A stretch of DNA of 58,524 bases from CAYGJN01 sp964350135 (GCA_964350135.1 CAYGJN010000001.1:1-58524); one strand, 5' to 3'. Counted from the stretch's first letter, positions 18,008 through 27,180 are shown. The notes: generated by a model not told the origin, from the sequence alone. Numbers and translations are program-made.

Positions 18008-18658
18008 TTAAAGGCTAGAATCGCCTATTTGACGGTCTTTGAGGACTTTCCCGGGAACACCAACAACAAGCTTATTAGATGAAACACTCTTAATAATGGC
18101 CGCACCAGCTCCAACCACTGTATTACTGCCAATGGTCATGCCCTGAATTACACTTGCTCCAAGCCCGATAAGACTTAGCTCTCCTATATGACACGTACCA
18201 CCAAGGCATGCACCAGGGCCGATACTGGCAAAGTTTTCAATTTTGCAGTCATGATCAATACTGGCCTTGGTATTTATAATACAATGCTTAGCAATAATAG
18301 TGTCTATATTAATGACTGCTCCGGCCATAATAACTGTACCTTCGCCAATTTTAACCGCTGGCGAAACAACAGCACTCGGATGGATAACAGAAACAAAATG
18401 AACTCCTGAAAAACGAGACTTCAAACTATCAGCAATTTTTTTTCTTTTATTATTTTCACCAATACCAATAACAATATAAGCTTGCTTTAAAGTTCCTAAA
18501 TAATCTTCAGCCAACACCGGAACACCCATCAGTTTTTGATCAGACTCTTTTTGCTCAATAAACCCACAGAGTTTGTATTCTTTGCCTGCAAGTATAGAGT
18601 CGGCAATCACTTTTGCATGTCCACCACTACCAATTACAAAAACATCTTTTAAGCTCAT
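18008..18658 (-). CDS. NeuD/PglD/LegH-like left-handed beta-helix acetyltransferase
   Basis: A 216-residue sugar O/N-acyltransferase. An N-terminal Rossmann-like PglD-N region carries VIGSGGHAKVIADS (about 8-21), and a hexapeptide-repeat left-handed beta helix follows (IGEGTVIMAGAVINIDT, CLGGTCHIGE, GSNTVVGAGAAIIK). In the legionaminic pathway LegH of this family acetylates the 4-amino group produced by LegC, and its position directly after legC (four-base overlap) supports that role. An O-acetyltransferase of the finished sugar (NeuD-like) is the other option. About 60 bases separate it from legI. Confidence 0.75.
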   Translation of the reverse strand: MSLKDVFVIGSGGHAKVIADSILAGKEYKLCGFIEQKESDQKLMGVPVLAEDYLGTLKQAYIVIGIGENNKRKKIADSLKSRFSGVHFVSVIHPSAVVSPAVKIGEGTVIMAGAVINIDTIIAKHCIINTKASIDHDCKIENFASIGPGACLGGTCHIGELSLIGLGASVIQGMTIGSNTVVGAGAAIIKSVSSNKLVVGVPGKVLKDRQIGDSSL

Positions 18659-19821
18659 AATGCTTCACCTAAAAAACTGCTACTTGGGATATTAATCACT
18701 CTTTTATAAAGAGACTCTGTTATTGATAAATCCATTCTTGGAGAATTTTCATAAGGCCTTAACAGATGGCTTGGCTTCCATAATGGTCGCAAAAATATTT
18801 TCTCAGATAAGCAGTACTCAAGAATTTCATCACGAACTTCTAAGTCTGAGTCTTCTAAAATAAGGCAGTTAAGCCAATGATTAGAGTCATCAAAAGCTAT
18901 TCCTTCAAAAAAACTTACTCCTTGAAGATCTGAAAAAGCCTCTCTGTATTTCAAAGCAAGTTTTCTTCTTGATGCTAAAAAGCCAGATAGCTGTTCCAAT
19001 TGAGCAACTCCAAGTGCTGCATTTAGATTTGGCATTCGATAATTATAGCCAACTTCATGGTGAACAAATTCAAACTTATGTCCCTCTTTTGCAGTAGTTG
19101 AAAGATACTTTGCTCTTTGAGCAAGTTTTTCGTCATTAGTTAGAACTGCACCACCACCGCCAGTTGTGATAATCTTATTACCGTTAAAGCTTAAAGCACT
19201 GCAATGCCCATAACTACCAACATGTTTACCCTTGTATTTAGTTCCAAGGGCCTCAGCGCTATCTTCAATAAATTTTATATTAAATTCAGAACAAAGATCG
19301 AGAAGATTTGTAATCTCATTTGGGTTACCAAAAGTATGCATACAAACAAGAGCTGAAATCTTATTTCCAGTTTTTTTATTAAAAAGAAGATTATTTCTTC
19401 TCTCAGTATTTTCAACGAGATAATTTTTCAACTTATTAACATCAATACCCAAGCTACTCTCATCAACATCGACAAAATGGGGGATTGCCCCTGCATACTT
19501 TATCGCTGCACTTGTAGCAACAAATGTAAGTGAAGGAGTTAAAACTTCATCACCCTGTTCAACACCACTTATAAGTAAGCATAAATGAAGTGCAGATGTT
19601 CCATTAGATGTAACTACTGCATGTTTTACATCACAATATTCAGCGATGTTTTTTTCAAGTAGATCAACATATTTTCCACTCGAAGAAACCCAGGAAGTAT
19701 CAACACATTCTTTTAAATACTTTAACTCATTTCCATTAAGAGATGGTTCCGATAAGTGAAGATCTTTATCTCCACAGACAGATCGAATTCTTTTTGCAAT
19801 TTCGACTTTGAGGTTGCTCAT
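18655..19821 (-). CDS. legC: LegC-type PLP nucleotide-sugar aminotransferase
   Basis: A 388-residue DegT-family enzyme that puts the amino group on C4 of the 4-keto-6-deoxy sugar made by LegB. The cofactor motifs are VTSNGTSALHL (70-80), FIEDSAE with Asp187, and ALSFNGNKIITTGGGG with Schiff-base Lys216. The FNGNK-TTGGGG form and the opening SEPSLNGNELKYLKECVDTSWVSSSG (split by the first helix) are characteristic of LegC and its closest relatives. It shares four bases with legB and with the acetyltransferase, so the three are translationally coupled. Confidence 0.85.
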   Translation of the reverse strand: MSNLKVEIAKRIRSVCGDKDLHLSEPSLNGNELKYLKECVDTSWVSSSGKYVDLLEKNIAEYCDVKHAVVTSNGTSALHLCLLISGVEQGDEVLTPSLTFVATSAAIKYAGAIPHFVDVDESSLGIDVNKLKNYLVENTERRNNLLFNKKTGNKISALVCMHTFGNPNEITNLLDLCSEFNIKFIEDSAEALGTKYKGKHVGSYGHCSALSFNGNKIITTGGGGAVLTNDEKLAQRAKYLSTTAKEGHKFEFVHHEVGYNYRMPNLNAALGVAQLEQLSGFLASRRKLALKYREAFSDLQGVSFFEGIAFDDSNHWLNCLILEDSDLEVRDEILEYCLSEKIFLRPLWKPSHLLRPYENSPRMDLSITESLYKRVINIPSSSFLGEAL

Positions 19822-20822
19822 ATATTATATATATCTGTTTTGTATTGTTTAAGGTTTTCTGGATTTTTAAACCATTCAATTGTTTTTAACAAACCTTTCT
19901 CTAGGCCATCAAGCCCGCCATGTTCTGGATTCCAATCAAAGAGAGATTTTGACTTCTCGACCCCAGCAAAGAGACGATTAACTTCACTATTTTCAGGTCG
20001 CATTCTTTCTTGATCACAAGTTATTTCAATTTCTTTATTCATGACCTTGGCAATACTCTTGGCCAAATCCCCAATAGAGATTTCAAAACCACTACCGATA
20101 TTTGTAATTTCTCCAACTGTCTTGTCACAAGCTGCACATTGAATAAAGCCCATGGCCGTATCTTGGACAAAAGTAAAATCTCTCGTAGGACTTAAAGCTC
20201 CGAGCTTAATTTTATCTTTTCCTACTAAAAGTTGAGAGATTATTGTGGGAATAACTGCCCTTGCTGATTGTCTCGGCCCATAAGTATTAAAAGGACGTAA
20301 AACTGCTACTGGTAATTCAAATGAGCGATGAAATGAGATGGCCATTTGATCAGCACCAATCTTAGATGCTGAGTAAGGGGACTGACCATGCAAAGGATGC
20401 TCTTCATGAATTGGTACAAATTGAGCTGTTCCATACACTTCGCTTGTAGAGGTGTGAACAACTTTTGATACTCCCAGCTCTTTGGCTGCTTGAAGTATAT
20501 TTAGAGTGCCTTTAATATTTGTATCAACATAAGTTTCCGGAGAATGGTATGAATACGGTATTGCAATTAGGGCCGCAAGGTGAAGGACAATATCGCAGCC
20601 TTTCATCGCTTCTTTAACACCATACGGATCTCTAATATCGCCAAGAAATACTTCTACTTGGTCTTTAACTGGTGATTGTTCGAGCCAGCCCCAAGTACCA
20701 AATGAATTATAAAGACAAAAAGCTTTTACATCTAATCCTTGCTTGCATAGAAGCTCAACCAAATGAGATCCAATAAATCCATCAGCTCCAGTTACTAATA
20801 TTTTCTTTCCTTTAAGATCCAC
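19818..20822 (-). CDS. legB: LegB-type NAD(P)-dependent sugar 4,6-dehydratase
   Basis: A 334-residue extended short-chain dehydrogenase that converts a nucleotide-linked GlcNAc to its 4-keto-6-deoxy form. ILVTGADGFIGSHL (8-21) binds NAD(P), TSTSEVYGT supplies the Ser/Thr region, and PYSASK gives Tyr150 and Lys154. The family hallmark of LegB is the combination IPYSYHSPETYVDTN followed by FNTYGPRQS. It is the first gene of the minus-strand operon, with a GTG start directly after GAGGAG. The promoter should lie in the 130-base divergent region to 20952. No UDP or GDP preference can be read, but PtmE suggests GDP. Confidence 0.85.
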   Translation of the reverse strand: MDLKGKKILVTGADGFIGSHLVELLCKQGLDVKAFCLYNSFGTWGWLEQSPVKDQVEVFLGDIRDPYGVKEAMKGCDIVLHLAALIAIPYSYHSPETYVDTNIKGTLNILQAAKELGVSKVVHTSTSEVYGTAQFVPIHEEHPLHGQSPYSASKIGADQMAISFHRSFELPVAVLRPFNTYGPRQSARAVIPTIISQLLVGKDKIKLGALSPTRDFTFVQDTAMGFIQCAACDKTVGEITNIGSGFEISIGDLAKSIAKVMNKEIEITCDQERMRPENSEVNRLFAGVEKSKSLFDWNPEHGGLDGLEKGLLKTIEWFKNPENLKQYKTDIYNI

Positions 20823-20952
20823 AATCTCTCCTCTCGTGGGCGTATAGGCTCTACACTAGCATTTGAGGTCTAATTTGCCTCTAAAATACTGTAATAATTG
20901 CCTTCTTCACCTCATTTCATTGCTCCCATTTTGCAGGAGAATACAATAAAAT

Positions 20953-23616
20953 ATGATGAAAAATAGATTATTTAAACTCTTGATATTATTAGCGAATGCT
21001 ATGGTTTTTGTCTATGCACCTTTCATCAATGCAGCTCAAACATTTCCATCAAGTCAAATCATTGAATTCCAAGGTTTTATTAATAATGCTTACTTGGATA
21101 ACTCACATAATCTACTTAAAATTCAAGGAACAAAGGAATATTCTGCAGAGTTTTTAAAATCAATGTATCTTTTACGATTCAATGAAACCCAAAAACTTTT
21201 AAGATCAAGAAAAGCTTTGCAAGAGCTTCGCTCCCCTCTTAAAGATCAAGAGCATCTACCCAAACTATCTGAAAACTTTAAAAGCCTTTACAATATTGGA
21301 TCAAAAAAAATTGAGCCTATACAAACTTTAATTAACCAAGTTGAAAAAGGAAGCACTCTTTCTAAGATAAAAAGAGAAGAGCAAAGAGAGGAGTTATTCT
21401 CACAGCTCAATATTTATGCAGTGGTTTTAAATTACCTAGATCGTGCAATTAAATTTATTGAAACTGATTTATGGGAAAATAATAAAAGTCTTGATTTGAT
21501 CGTTGAAAAAATCAGAACAGAGAAACTAAGAAAAGCTGGCAGAGATAGAAGAAACACCAGTAGGAAAAAGATTAAAGAAGCTTTGAAGAAAAAATTTTTT
21601 AAACAGCTTGATCTTAGCTCTAAACTTGAAACACTCTATGCTCAGAAAATTTTCTTCTTGAATAGGTTTCCCCTCTTAGGAATAGAGCTTAAAGATCCTC
21701 ATACTGAAAAAGATCTTCTTTCATATAAGCATCTGTATACTCGGATGCAAAAAATCATTGAGCTACCTGACCTTAGTAAGTCTATCAACTCCAATTTCAT
21801 TGATTTCTCTAAGGATCAAATTAATTTTGAGTATAAAGATGAATTACTAGATTATGATCCTGAAGTTATTCTTTTAATTGCAGGAAATTCAACTAAAGAC
21901 CATATTGAAGAAACCAGAAAAATTAATGAATCTACTCATGAAGTTTATGATCTTTGTCTAGAAAAAGCCCTCGAAGGAAATCATGAGTTTCTTGAGGACC
22001 TCAATAAAGAAATTCAATTTGAAGATAATACAGCCCCCTTTCTTTTATTAGCAGCTAACCCAGCTCATTGGAATGAGTTAAAAAGATTTTATCCTTGGTT
22101 CAGTGAAGAGTTTTTTACAAAAGCTGAAATACAAGCTGAGAGTATTATTCTTAAACAAGCTGAAAAACAAAAATTTTATTCTACAGCCCTTAAATATACT
22201 AGCTATGGTTTTTACGGTCTAAGCGCTGTTTTTTTTATAACAGGAGTGGGAGGGGTTCTTACTGCAGGTGCAGGAGCGGCCCTAAGAACTGCTGCCACAA
22301 GAATGGCCTTGCATAGAATGATGGTTTTAAGAAAGGTAGGAGCCATGAACTCCGCTGGAATTGGAACAACTTCTATGAGCGCAAAAGTTGGATATGACTG
22401 GATTAATCATAAACGTTTTTCTGAGCTTGCGACAAATTTATATATTGGAGCAAGAGAGTCCCAAGATTTTGAAGGACAACTTGATAAAAGGCTGATTACT
22501 GATAGAGACTTCAATGAATTAATAATTACAGTTGTGGGGTCAATATTATTACTTAGAGGCCCTATCGGAGCTATTGTTGATAGAGCGAGATTAACATTTT
22601 CCTCTCCTGCACAAGGAGTTATAAGCCTGGGAGCAAAAGGTGAGAAGAATTTCAGGCAAACGCTTTCAAGAATTTCTCAATCTAGTCTTATGAGCACTAA
22701 GCTTATTAAAAATATGCATCAAAAAGCATCAGCAGTTTTTTCCAAACCAAAAAATCCTATGATTGCCTGGACTAATAAACTTGCAACTAAGGCCAAGACA
22801 ACAAGAACAGAGCTTATAAGAAAAGTTAAGAATTCTGAGTACTACCAAACATTTATCAATAACCCAGAAGCCTTTCCCACTCTTCAAAGAGAGTTAACGG
22901 TCGAGTTTATGGCAGCCTTAACAGCTGAGATCATGGTTAGAGGAGATAATTTCGATGATGAAATTGGTGAAGCAACCTTTAATATTATGTTTGCTATGTT
23001 TGTGACTTTTAATATTGTCTCTAAAAGCTATAGACAAGTTGATGGTCTGGTTTCTAAAAAGATTTGGCCTGAAGTTGGAAAAGGTAATTATACAAAAGCT
23101 CTAAAGAACTGGGGTTTCAATTCAGTTCAATTGATGAAGACAATTGCAAAAATCGCAACGGCTTTTAGTGCAGGCCTTCTTCTCTCTGATGCTTACAAAC
23201 ATATTGTGAACGGAAAGGAGTTTTCCAAGGAGGATCTTTTCCAAACAGCTGAGCGTATTTTTTGGATGACAACGGTTATTGGAATTGGCTCTCCTCCTAG
23301 ATCTGAGCTGGTTTATCATGGCTTTAATCCTAGCGTTGATAAACTTCTAAGAAAAAAACTTGGGAGCAGGGTTGGTAATTTTGTTATCAAAAAATATGGA
23401 GAAGGCCTTAAAATTCCAATCTCTATTGGAAATAATTCAATTGGTCCTTATCTATTAACTTCCGTACTTGTTCAACGAGGGATTCAAGGTGATTCTCAAG
23501 AGCTTAATGAGCAGAGTTTTGTTTACATTGAACCCGATGCTAGAAACGCTGCTTATTTATATCCAGATCTTATAACCGAAGGTTATGATTTGGTATTTCA
23601 AGGAATTTCTGAGTAA
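20953..23616 (+). CDS. Large unknown secreted or envelope protein with several hydrophobic segments
   Basis: An 887-residue protein that I do not recognise. An N-terminal signal peptide or anchor (about residues 8-27, LILLANAMVFVYAPFINAA) is followed by about 380 charged, mainly helical residues, including a very basic stretch near 185-210. Later hydrophobic segments lie at about 413-440 (Gly/Ala-rich, VFFITGVGGVLTAGAG), 521-545, 675-692 and 729-748. Such scattered amphipathic and Gly/Ala-rich helices resemble pore-forming or membrane-inserting proteins, but no motif proves it. The ATG and a second ATG three bases on lie about 12 bases after CAGGAG. It is divergent from the nonulosonic acid operon and followed by a barrel protein. 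Confidence 0.6.
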   Translation: MMKNRLFKLLILLANAMVFVYAPFINAAQTFPSSQIIEFQGFINNAYLDNSHNLLKIQGTKEYSAEFLKSMYLLRFNETQKLLRSRKALQELRSPLKDQEHLPKLSENFKSLYNIGSKKIEPIQTLINQVEKGSTLSKIKREEQREELFSQLNIYAVVLNYLDRAIKFIETDLWENNKSLDLIVEKIRTEKLRKAGRDRRNTSRKKIKEALKKKFFKQLDLSSKLETLYAQKIFFLNRFPLLGIELKDPHTEKDLLSYKHLYTRMQKIIELPDLSKSINSNFIDFSKDQINFEYKDELLDYDPEVILLIAGNSTKDHIEETRKINESTHEVYDLCLEKALEGNHEFLEDLNKEIQFEDNTAPFLLLAANPAHWNELKRFYPWFSEEFFTKAEIQAESIILKQAEKQKFYSTALKYTSYGFYGLSAVFFITGVGGVLTAGAGAALRTAATRMALHRMMVLRKVGAMNSAGIGTTSMSAKVGYDWINHKRFSELATNLYIGARESQDFEGQLDKRLITDRDFNELIITVVGSILLLRGPIGAIVDRARLTFSSPAQGVISLGAKGEKNFRQTLSRISQSSLMSTKLIKNMHQKASAVFSKPKNPMIAWTNKLATKAKTTRTELIRKVKNSEYYQTFINNPEAFPTLQRELTVEFMAALTAEIMVRGDNFDDEIGEATFNIMFAMFVTFNIVSKSYRQVDGLVSKKIWPEVGKGNYTKALKNWGFNSVQLMKTIAKIATAFSAGLLLSDAYKHIVNGKEFSKEDLFQTAERIFWMTTVIGIGSPPRSELVYHGFNPSVDKLLRKKLGSRVGNFVIKKYGEGLKIPISIGNNSIGPYLLTSVLVQRGIQGDSQELNEQSFVYIEPDARNAAYLYPDLITEGYDLVFQGISE

Positions 23617-23733
23617 TGTGTTTTTCTAAATTACCTTAAGAGTTTTAGGCTTTAAATTCTTTAGACTTATATCTTCTTCTAGTTTTATTTACCCTTACTT
23701 GCAGCAAACTTAAACCATAGTTAAGATCAAAAT

Positions 23734-24492
23734 ATGAGAATACTAATAATATTTGTATTAATTTTCACTTTCAAACCAACTGCATTTTCCCAGTCAGGTA
23801 CTAATATACTTAACGCTGACTTTGCTGATCTTGAACTTGGTGGTGGATACACTGCTGGAACAAGATTCCGAGAGGATTTTGATGATGATAGTGGGGATAA
23901 TTATAATGGTCTGACCTACCTTATTCATGCAAGGTTTATGATCTTCCACTTTTCCAATGTTCTTACTATAAGCAATATTAATAATGATAAAGGTTTTAAG
24001 CTTGGCTTTTTAACTTATTATACCGGTCATGATTACGAGTCAGAGGGACTAGATGATCGAAACAAACATTTTTTTGGAGGAGGCTTTACTGGCTATGGCC
24101 CCTTTATAATTTATGGCTATGCTGATGTAGGCTCAAAAAGTAGTGGCTCTGTTTATGGTTTTAGATTTACACCCCTTATCTACAAATCAGGAAAGGCTAC
24201 AATTAACCTTCTTATTGAAGGCAATTATTATAACCACCGCTATGTTGACTATTTTTTTGGTGTTACTTCTGATGAAGTTGCTCTGTCTGATAATATTAGT
24301 AGTCCTTATGAGGGAAAAGGTACTGGCTCTGGTGAGTTAGGCGCTGTTTATAATAGGGCCTTAGGTACCAATTCGAGGTTTACCATCTTTGCCAAAGGTG
24401 AGTGGTACGATAAGGGTATCTCTGACTCCCCTACGGTAAAAAAGAATTTGAGAGTTGGTGCAGGAGCTGGTTGGCTCTATAAATTCTTTTAA
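23734..24492 (+). CDS. MipA/OmpV-like outer-membrane beta-barrel protein
   Basis: A 252-residue protein with a cleavable signal peptide (about 1-19, ending TAFSQ) and alternating hydrophobic strands. The motif VDYFFGVTSDEVAL (about 173-186) followed by a Ser-Pro-Tyr and Gly-rich turn matches the MipA/OmpV family, and the last residues form a strand ending in Phe, the usual barrel-assembly signal. MipA-type proteins scaffold or form small outer-membrane barrels. The ligand or partner is unknown here. It follows the large unknown protein by 117 bases without an evident terminator, so both may be on one transcript. Confidence 0.7.
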   Translation: MRILIIFVLIFTFKPTAFSQSGTNILNADFADLELGGGYTAGTRFREDFDDDSGDNYNGLTYLIHARFMIFHFSNVLTISNINNDKGFKLGFLTYYTGHDYESEGLDDRNKHFFGGGFTGYGPFIIYGYADVGSKSSGSVYGFRFTPLIYKSGKATINLLIEGNYYNHRYVDYFFGVTSDEVALSDNISSPYEGKGTGSGELGAVYNRALGTNSRFTIFAKGEWYDKGISDSPTVKKNLRVGAGAGWLYKFF

Positions 24493-24707
24493 ACTAGTTG
24501 GAAAAAAAACATCAAAAATCAATTTTTTGTTGCAAAATATCGCCTCATTAAATATTTTCTGCTTACTCAAATCTTACACAAAGCCTTTTAATTCTAAATA
24601 TAACTACCTGTAATTAATGAACTTTCCTCCCCTAAACAAAGAAAATCTAGTCTTTAAATCATAAACTGCCCCACAATAGTCCCAAGTCATTAATCGAAGG
24701 AGCTGTT

Positions 24708-25337
24708 ATGAAATTAGTTGATAAGATTCTCTCGACTCTAGTGCTCGCAGCAGTCTTTTTATCTACAGGCTGCGGTAGTAATAAAAAATTAGTTGTGAAC
24801 TCAGCACCAAGTAATGCTGATGTTTACCTCAAGGGAGCAAATTCTGATTATTTTCCTAACAATAAATTCAAAGTCGGAAAGACTCCTCTTATTATAGAAA
24901 ACTATAAATTTACTAATGATGAAGGTGAAGTAACAGAAGTAGAGATTAACGATATAATGGAAGAACAGTTTTTTGTTATCATTGAAAAAGAGAGTTATGA
25001 ACCAAACTCTTTTATGGCACCACCTCTTGCACATGAAGTAAAACTTAAAGTCATCCCCGAGCTAAAAATTTCAGGACAGCACTTAAAAAAAGAAGCTAGT
25101 TTTAATGGAGAAGTTCGAATTACATCTAATCCAACTGGAGCAAAAATTTATATCGACAATATGCTCGTTGGAAATAGTCCGTATACAGGGGATCTAAAGT
25201 CAGGCGAATATGAGCTTGTTATTAAACAAGATGGTTTTAAGGATTTAAAAGAGAAAGTTCAGGTAAACCCAAATAAACTAAAAGGTCTTCATTTTGACCT
25301 TTCTCCAACAATTAAAAATGGATTAGTGAAAAATTAA
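24708..25337 (+). CDS. PEGA-domain lipoprotein
   Basis: A 209-residue predicted lipoprotein: the signal peptide ends in LSTGC, so Cys22 is lipidated. Two PEGA-like modules follow, a degenerate one starting LVVNSAPSNADVYLKG and a clear one at about 134-190 (VRITSNPTGAKIYIDN, ending YELVIKQDGFKDLKE). PEGA domains are surface-exposed beta modules found in S-layer and envelope proteins. AAGGAG sits seven bases before the ATG. The 215 bases upstream hold no visible feature beyond A/T-rich sequence that presumably carries the promoter. A terminator lies 72 bases downstream. Confidence 0.75.
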   Translation: MKLVDKILSTLVLAAVFLSTGCGSNKKLVVNSAPSNADVYLKGANSDYFPNNKFKVGKTPLIIENYKFTNDEGEVTEVEINDIMEEQFFVIIEKESYEPNSFMAPPLAHEVKLKVIPELKISGQHLKKEASFNGEVRITSNPTGAKIYIDNMLVGNSPYTGDLKSGEYELVIKQDGFKDLKEKVQVNPNKLKGLHFDLSPTIKNGLVKN

Positions 25338-25408
25338 TATGAAAAACAAATAAAGCACCATAATGTTTTATCCACCTCTCCCTCTTCTTAAATTTTGGTG
25401 CTGAAGTT

Positions 25409-25440
25409 ACTAGGGTCGGTTTAGGCCCTAGTGCTTTTTT
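25409..25440 (+). terminator. Intrinsic terminator overlapping the 3' end of a convergent gene
   Basis: A perfect 7-bp stem (ACTAGGG at 25409-25415 with CCCTAGT at 25426-25432) and a 10-base loop, followed by GC and six Ts. It would end plus-strand transcripts from the PEGA lipoprotein gene. The stop codon of the convergent methyltransferase (25421-25423) lies in the loop, so the 3' arm and T-run are also coding sequence for its C-terminus. Confidence 0.7.
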
Positions 25441-26386
25441 GAGAAAGAAAATAACAACCGCTTGTCTTAAGGTCTTCATCTGAAAAATTTTGAAAAGCAG
25501 ATGCTAATTGACTTCTATCTATTGACGAGGTCTCTTCCACTGAAATCTCCTTTAAACTTTTAAAACCATATTTCGTCAAATAGTTCCTGTGGTCTGAGAC
25601 AGGGGATCTATTTATTAAATAAGGTCTTTTTCCTCTGATAATTTTCCACTGCCATTCAGGAATTGCCCAATGACCGTCCCAGGTTGTGGCCAATCCATGA
25701 CATTTAAAGTCTACCTGATGTGAAACAACTCCCCCGTCTTTAAGCCATTTATACATTGATAAATAAGTTGAGTCTAAATCATCAACATGTTCAAGAACGG
25801 CCTGGGAGTAAATTAAGTCCAGTGAAGATTCTCGGACAAGCTTTGAGTCAGACCAAGGAGCACAATAATGGATGACGGAACTTTTAGAGTTTACTTCAAT
25901 AAGAGAGTCTCTGATTCTTTTCAAGCGTTGTGGTGCTAGGGCATTTTCCAAATGAGCTGAATCTAAGATTTTAGGAAAGTCGTAATTTTTTAAAAAGGGT
26001 TTTACTCTTGGAAATTCTTCATTATCAGGCAAAGCTGCAGTATTTTTAAAAAGCTCTACTAATTCATCAAAAATTACTAAGTTTTTCTCTAAGTCAGAAT
26101 AAGCAATAACATCAAAGGCATAATAATGTTCAACTCCACTAATAAGAGCTGCTAGACCGATTCCAAGTGAGTCCCCAGGACCGAGCTCTGCAATATGTTT
26201 GGGAAAACTAAAGTTTGGAACTGTCTCTGCGCAAAGTTTAAGATGCCTTAACCAAACAGTATAACAATAACGTGATTTACTCGTACCCCCTGTCCCTGTT
26301 TGCAAATAGCGAAAATTGGCCATTCCTGGAATATGTGTCAGCATTCCAAAAAGAAGAGGTTTAAGTCTAGGTTGAGGTCTTATCAT
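25421..26386 (-). CDS. Class I SAM-dependent methyltransferase
   Basis: A 321-residue methyltransferase. Motif I is HIAELGPGDSLGIGLAAL (about 65-82), YYAFDVI gives the acidic adenosine contact, and DLIYSQAVLEHVDD (Methyltransf_11-like motif IV region) is followed by MYKWLKDGGVVSHQVDF. The pattern resembles methyltransferases of surface glycan or lipid loci, but the substrate is open. It shares a minus-strand segment with the pyroglutamyl peptidase (47-base gap). Its last codons form half of the terminator hairpin of the convergent PEGA gene. Confidence 0.7.
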   Translation of the reverse strand: MIRPQPRLKPLLFGMLTHIPGMANFRYLQTGTGGTSKSRYCYTVWLRHLKLCAETVPNFSFPKHIAELGPGDSLGIGLAALISGVEHYYAFDVIAYSDLEKNLVIFDELVELFKNTAALPDNEEFPRVKPFLKNYDFPKILDSAHLENALAPQRLKRIRDSLIEVNSKSSVIHYCAPWSDSKLVRESSLDLIYSQAVLEHVDDLDSTYLSMYKWLKDGGVVSHQVDFKCHGLATTWDGHWAIPEWQWKIIRGKRPYLINRSPVSDHRNYLTKYGFKSLKEISVEETSSIDRSQLASAFQNFSDEDLKTSGCYFLSQKSTRA

Positions 26387-26432
26387 AAGCGCATTAAATC
26401 AGATTCATTAGGAAAAAGAAAGGCACTCAGAA

Positions 26433-27017
26433 CTATGTCTCTTGCAAATATTTAGCAATATAAGAAATGCAATTTATTATACTCGTAAGTTCAAGGCCTT
26501 CTTCTTCTAGGTTCATATGCGGGGTTGGAGGAATATGAATAAAGCCTGCTTTGTAGTCTTTGGCCATGGTGTAATCAAGGGTCTTGTACATTAAATCATT
26601 GCAAACATAAGTACCTGCTGTATTTGAGATCTCCACAGGCATTTTGTTATCTTGGCATTTCTCCAAGAGCTCTTGAATAGGAAGAGTGCTAAAAAGTCCA
26701 TCATGACCATTTATATTTATCTTTAAATTTTTAGGTTGATAATTATCATTATCTGCAATTCGAGCATCTTGTATATTAATAGCAATTCTTTCTAATGAAA
26801 CTAGTTTGCGATTGCTTGCTAGACCCAATAAAACAATAATCTCTGGTCTAAAGTGATCAATCTCTTTTTTCAACTCTTGAAAAGCATTCTTAAAACTGAC
26901 AGGTAAAATGATTTTTTTGAGTTTAGGGTTTTCTGGTAATAAATCTATAACTTCTTGAGACGGGTTAGTGCTCATTTTATCAAATGGGGCAAAGCCAGTT
27001 ATCAATAGTTTTTTCAT
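26433..27017 (-). CDS. pcp: Pyroglutamyl-peptidase I (C15 family)
   Basis: A 194-residue cysteine peptidase that removes N-terminal pyroglutamate from peptides in the cytosol. The catalytic triad is visible: Glu76 in SLERIAIN, Cys139 in SNTAGTYVCNDLMY and His161 in GFIHIPPTP. The N-terminal LLITGFAPFDKMSTNPS is the family signature. Length is slightly below the usual 200-220 residues. The 163-base region to feoA is divergent and carries the feo promoter and operator. Confidence 0.9.
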   Translation of the reverse strand: MKKLLITGFAPFDKMSTNPSQEVIDLLPENPKLKKIILPVSFKNAFQELKKEIDHFRPEIIVLLGLASNRKLVSLERIAINIQDARIADNDNYQPKNLKININGHDGLFSTLPIQELLEKCQDNKMPVEISNTAGTYVCNDLMYKTLDYTMAKDYKAGFIHIPPTPHMNLEEEGLELTSIINCISYIAKYLQET

Positions 27018-27133
27018 CTTATCCGACCTTTCTCCGCGTCAAAACTAGGTCAAAAGCTAGTAATTACTTCAATATGACAGATTTAGATCATAGACCTTTT
27101 CTTAAAGTCTGATAATATGAAGCTTAAAAGCTT

Positions 27134-27162
27134 TTGCAAACCAAACTTTTGTTTGGTATACA
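27134..27162 (+). promoter_or_regulatory. Putative feoAB promoter with palindromic operator in the spacer
   Basis: A perfect inverted repeat, ACCAAAC at 27140-27146 and GTTTGGT at 27151-27157 around TTTT, lies between a -35-like TTGCAA (27134-27139) and a -10-like TATACA (27157-27162), with 17-base spacing. A repressor bound here would block polymerase. The position before iron-transport genes suggests Fur, DtxR/MntR or another metalloregulator, which is inference. If this promoter is used the leader is only about 12 bases, so a farther upstream start is also possible. Confidence 0.5.
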
Positions 27163-27180
27163 AAACAAAAGGTTAAAACC

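Noticed and set aside
27119..27135. AAGCTT-AA-AAGCTT symmetry near the feo promoter
   Set aside because: It is a short self-complementary hexamer repeat in A/T-rich DNA with no link to the promoter boxes.
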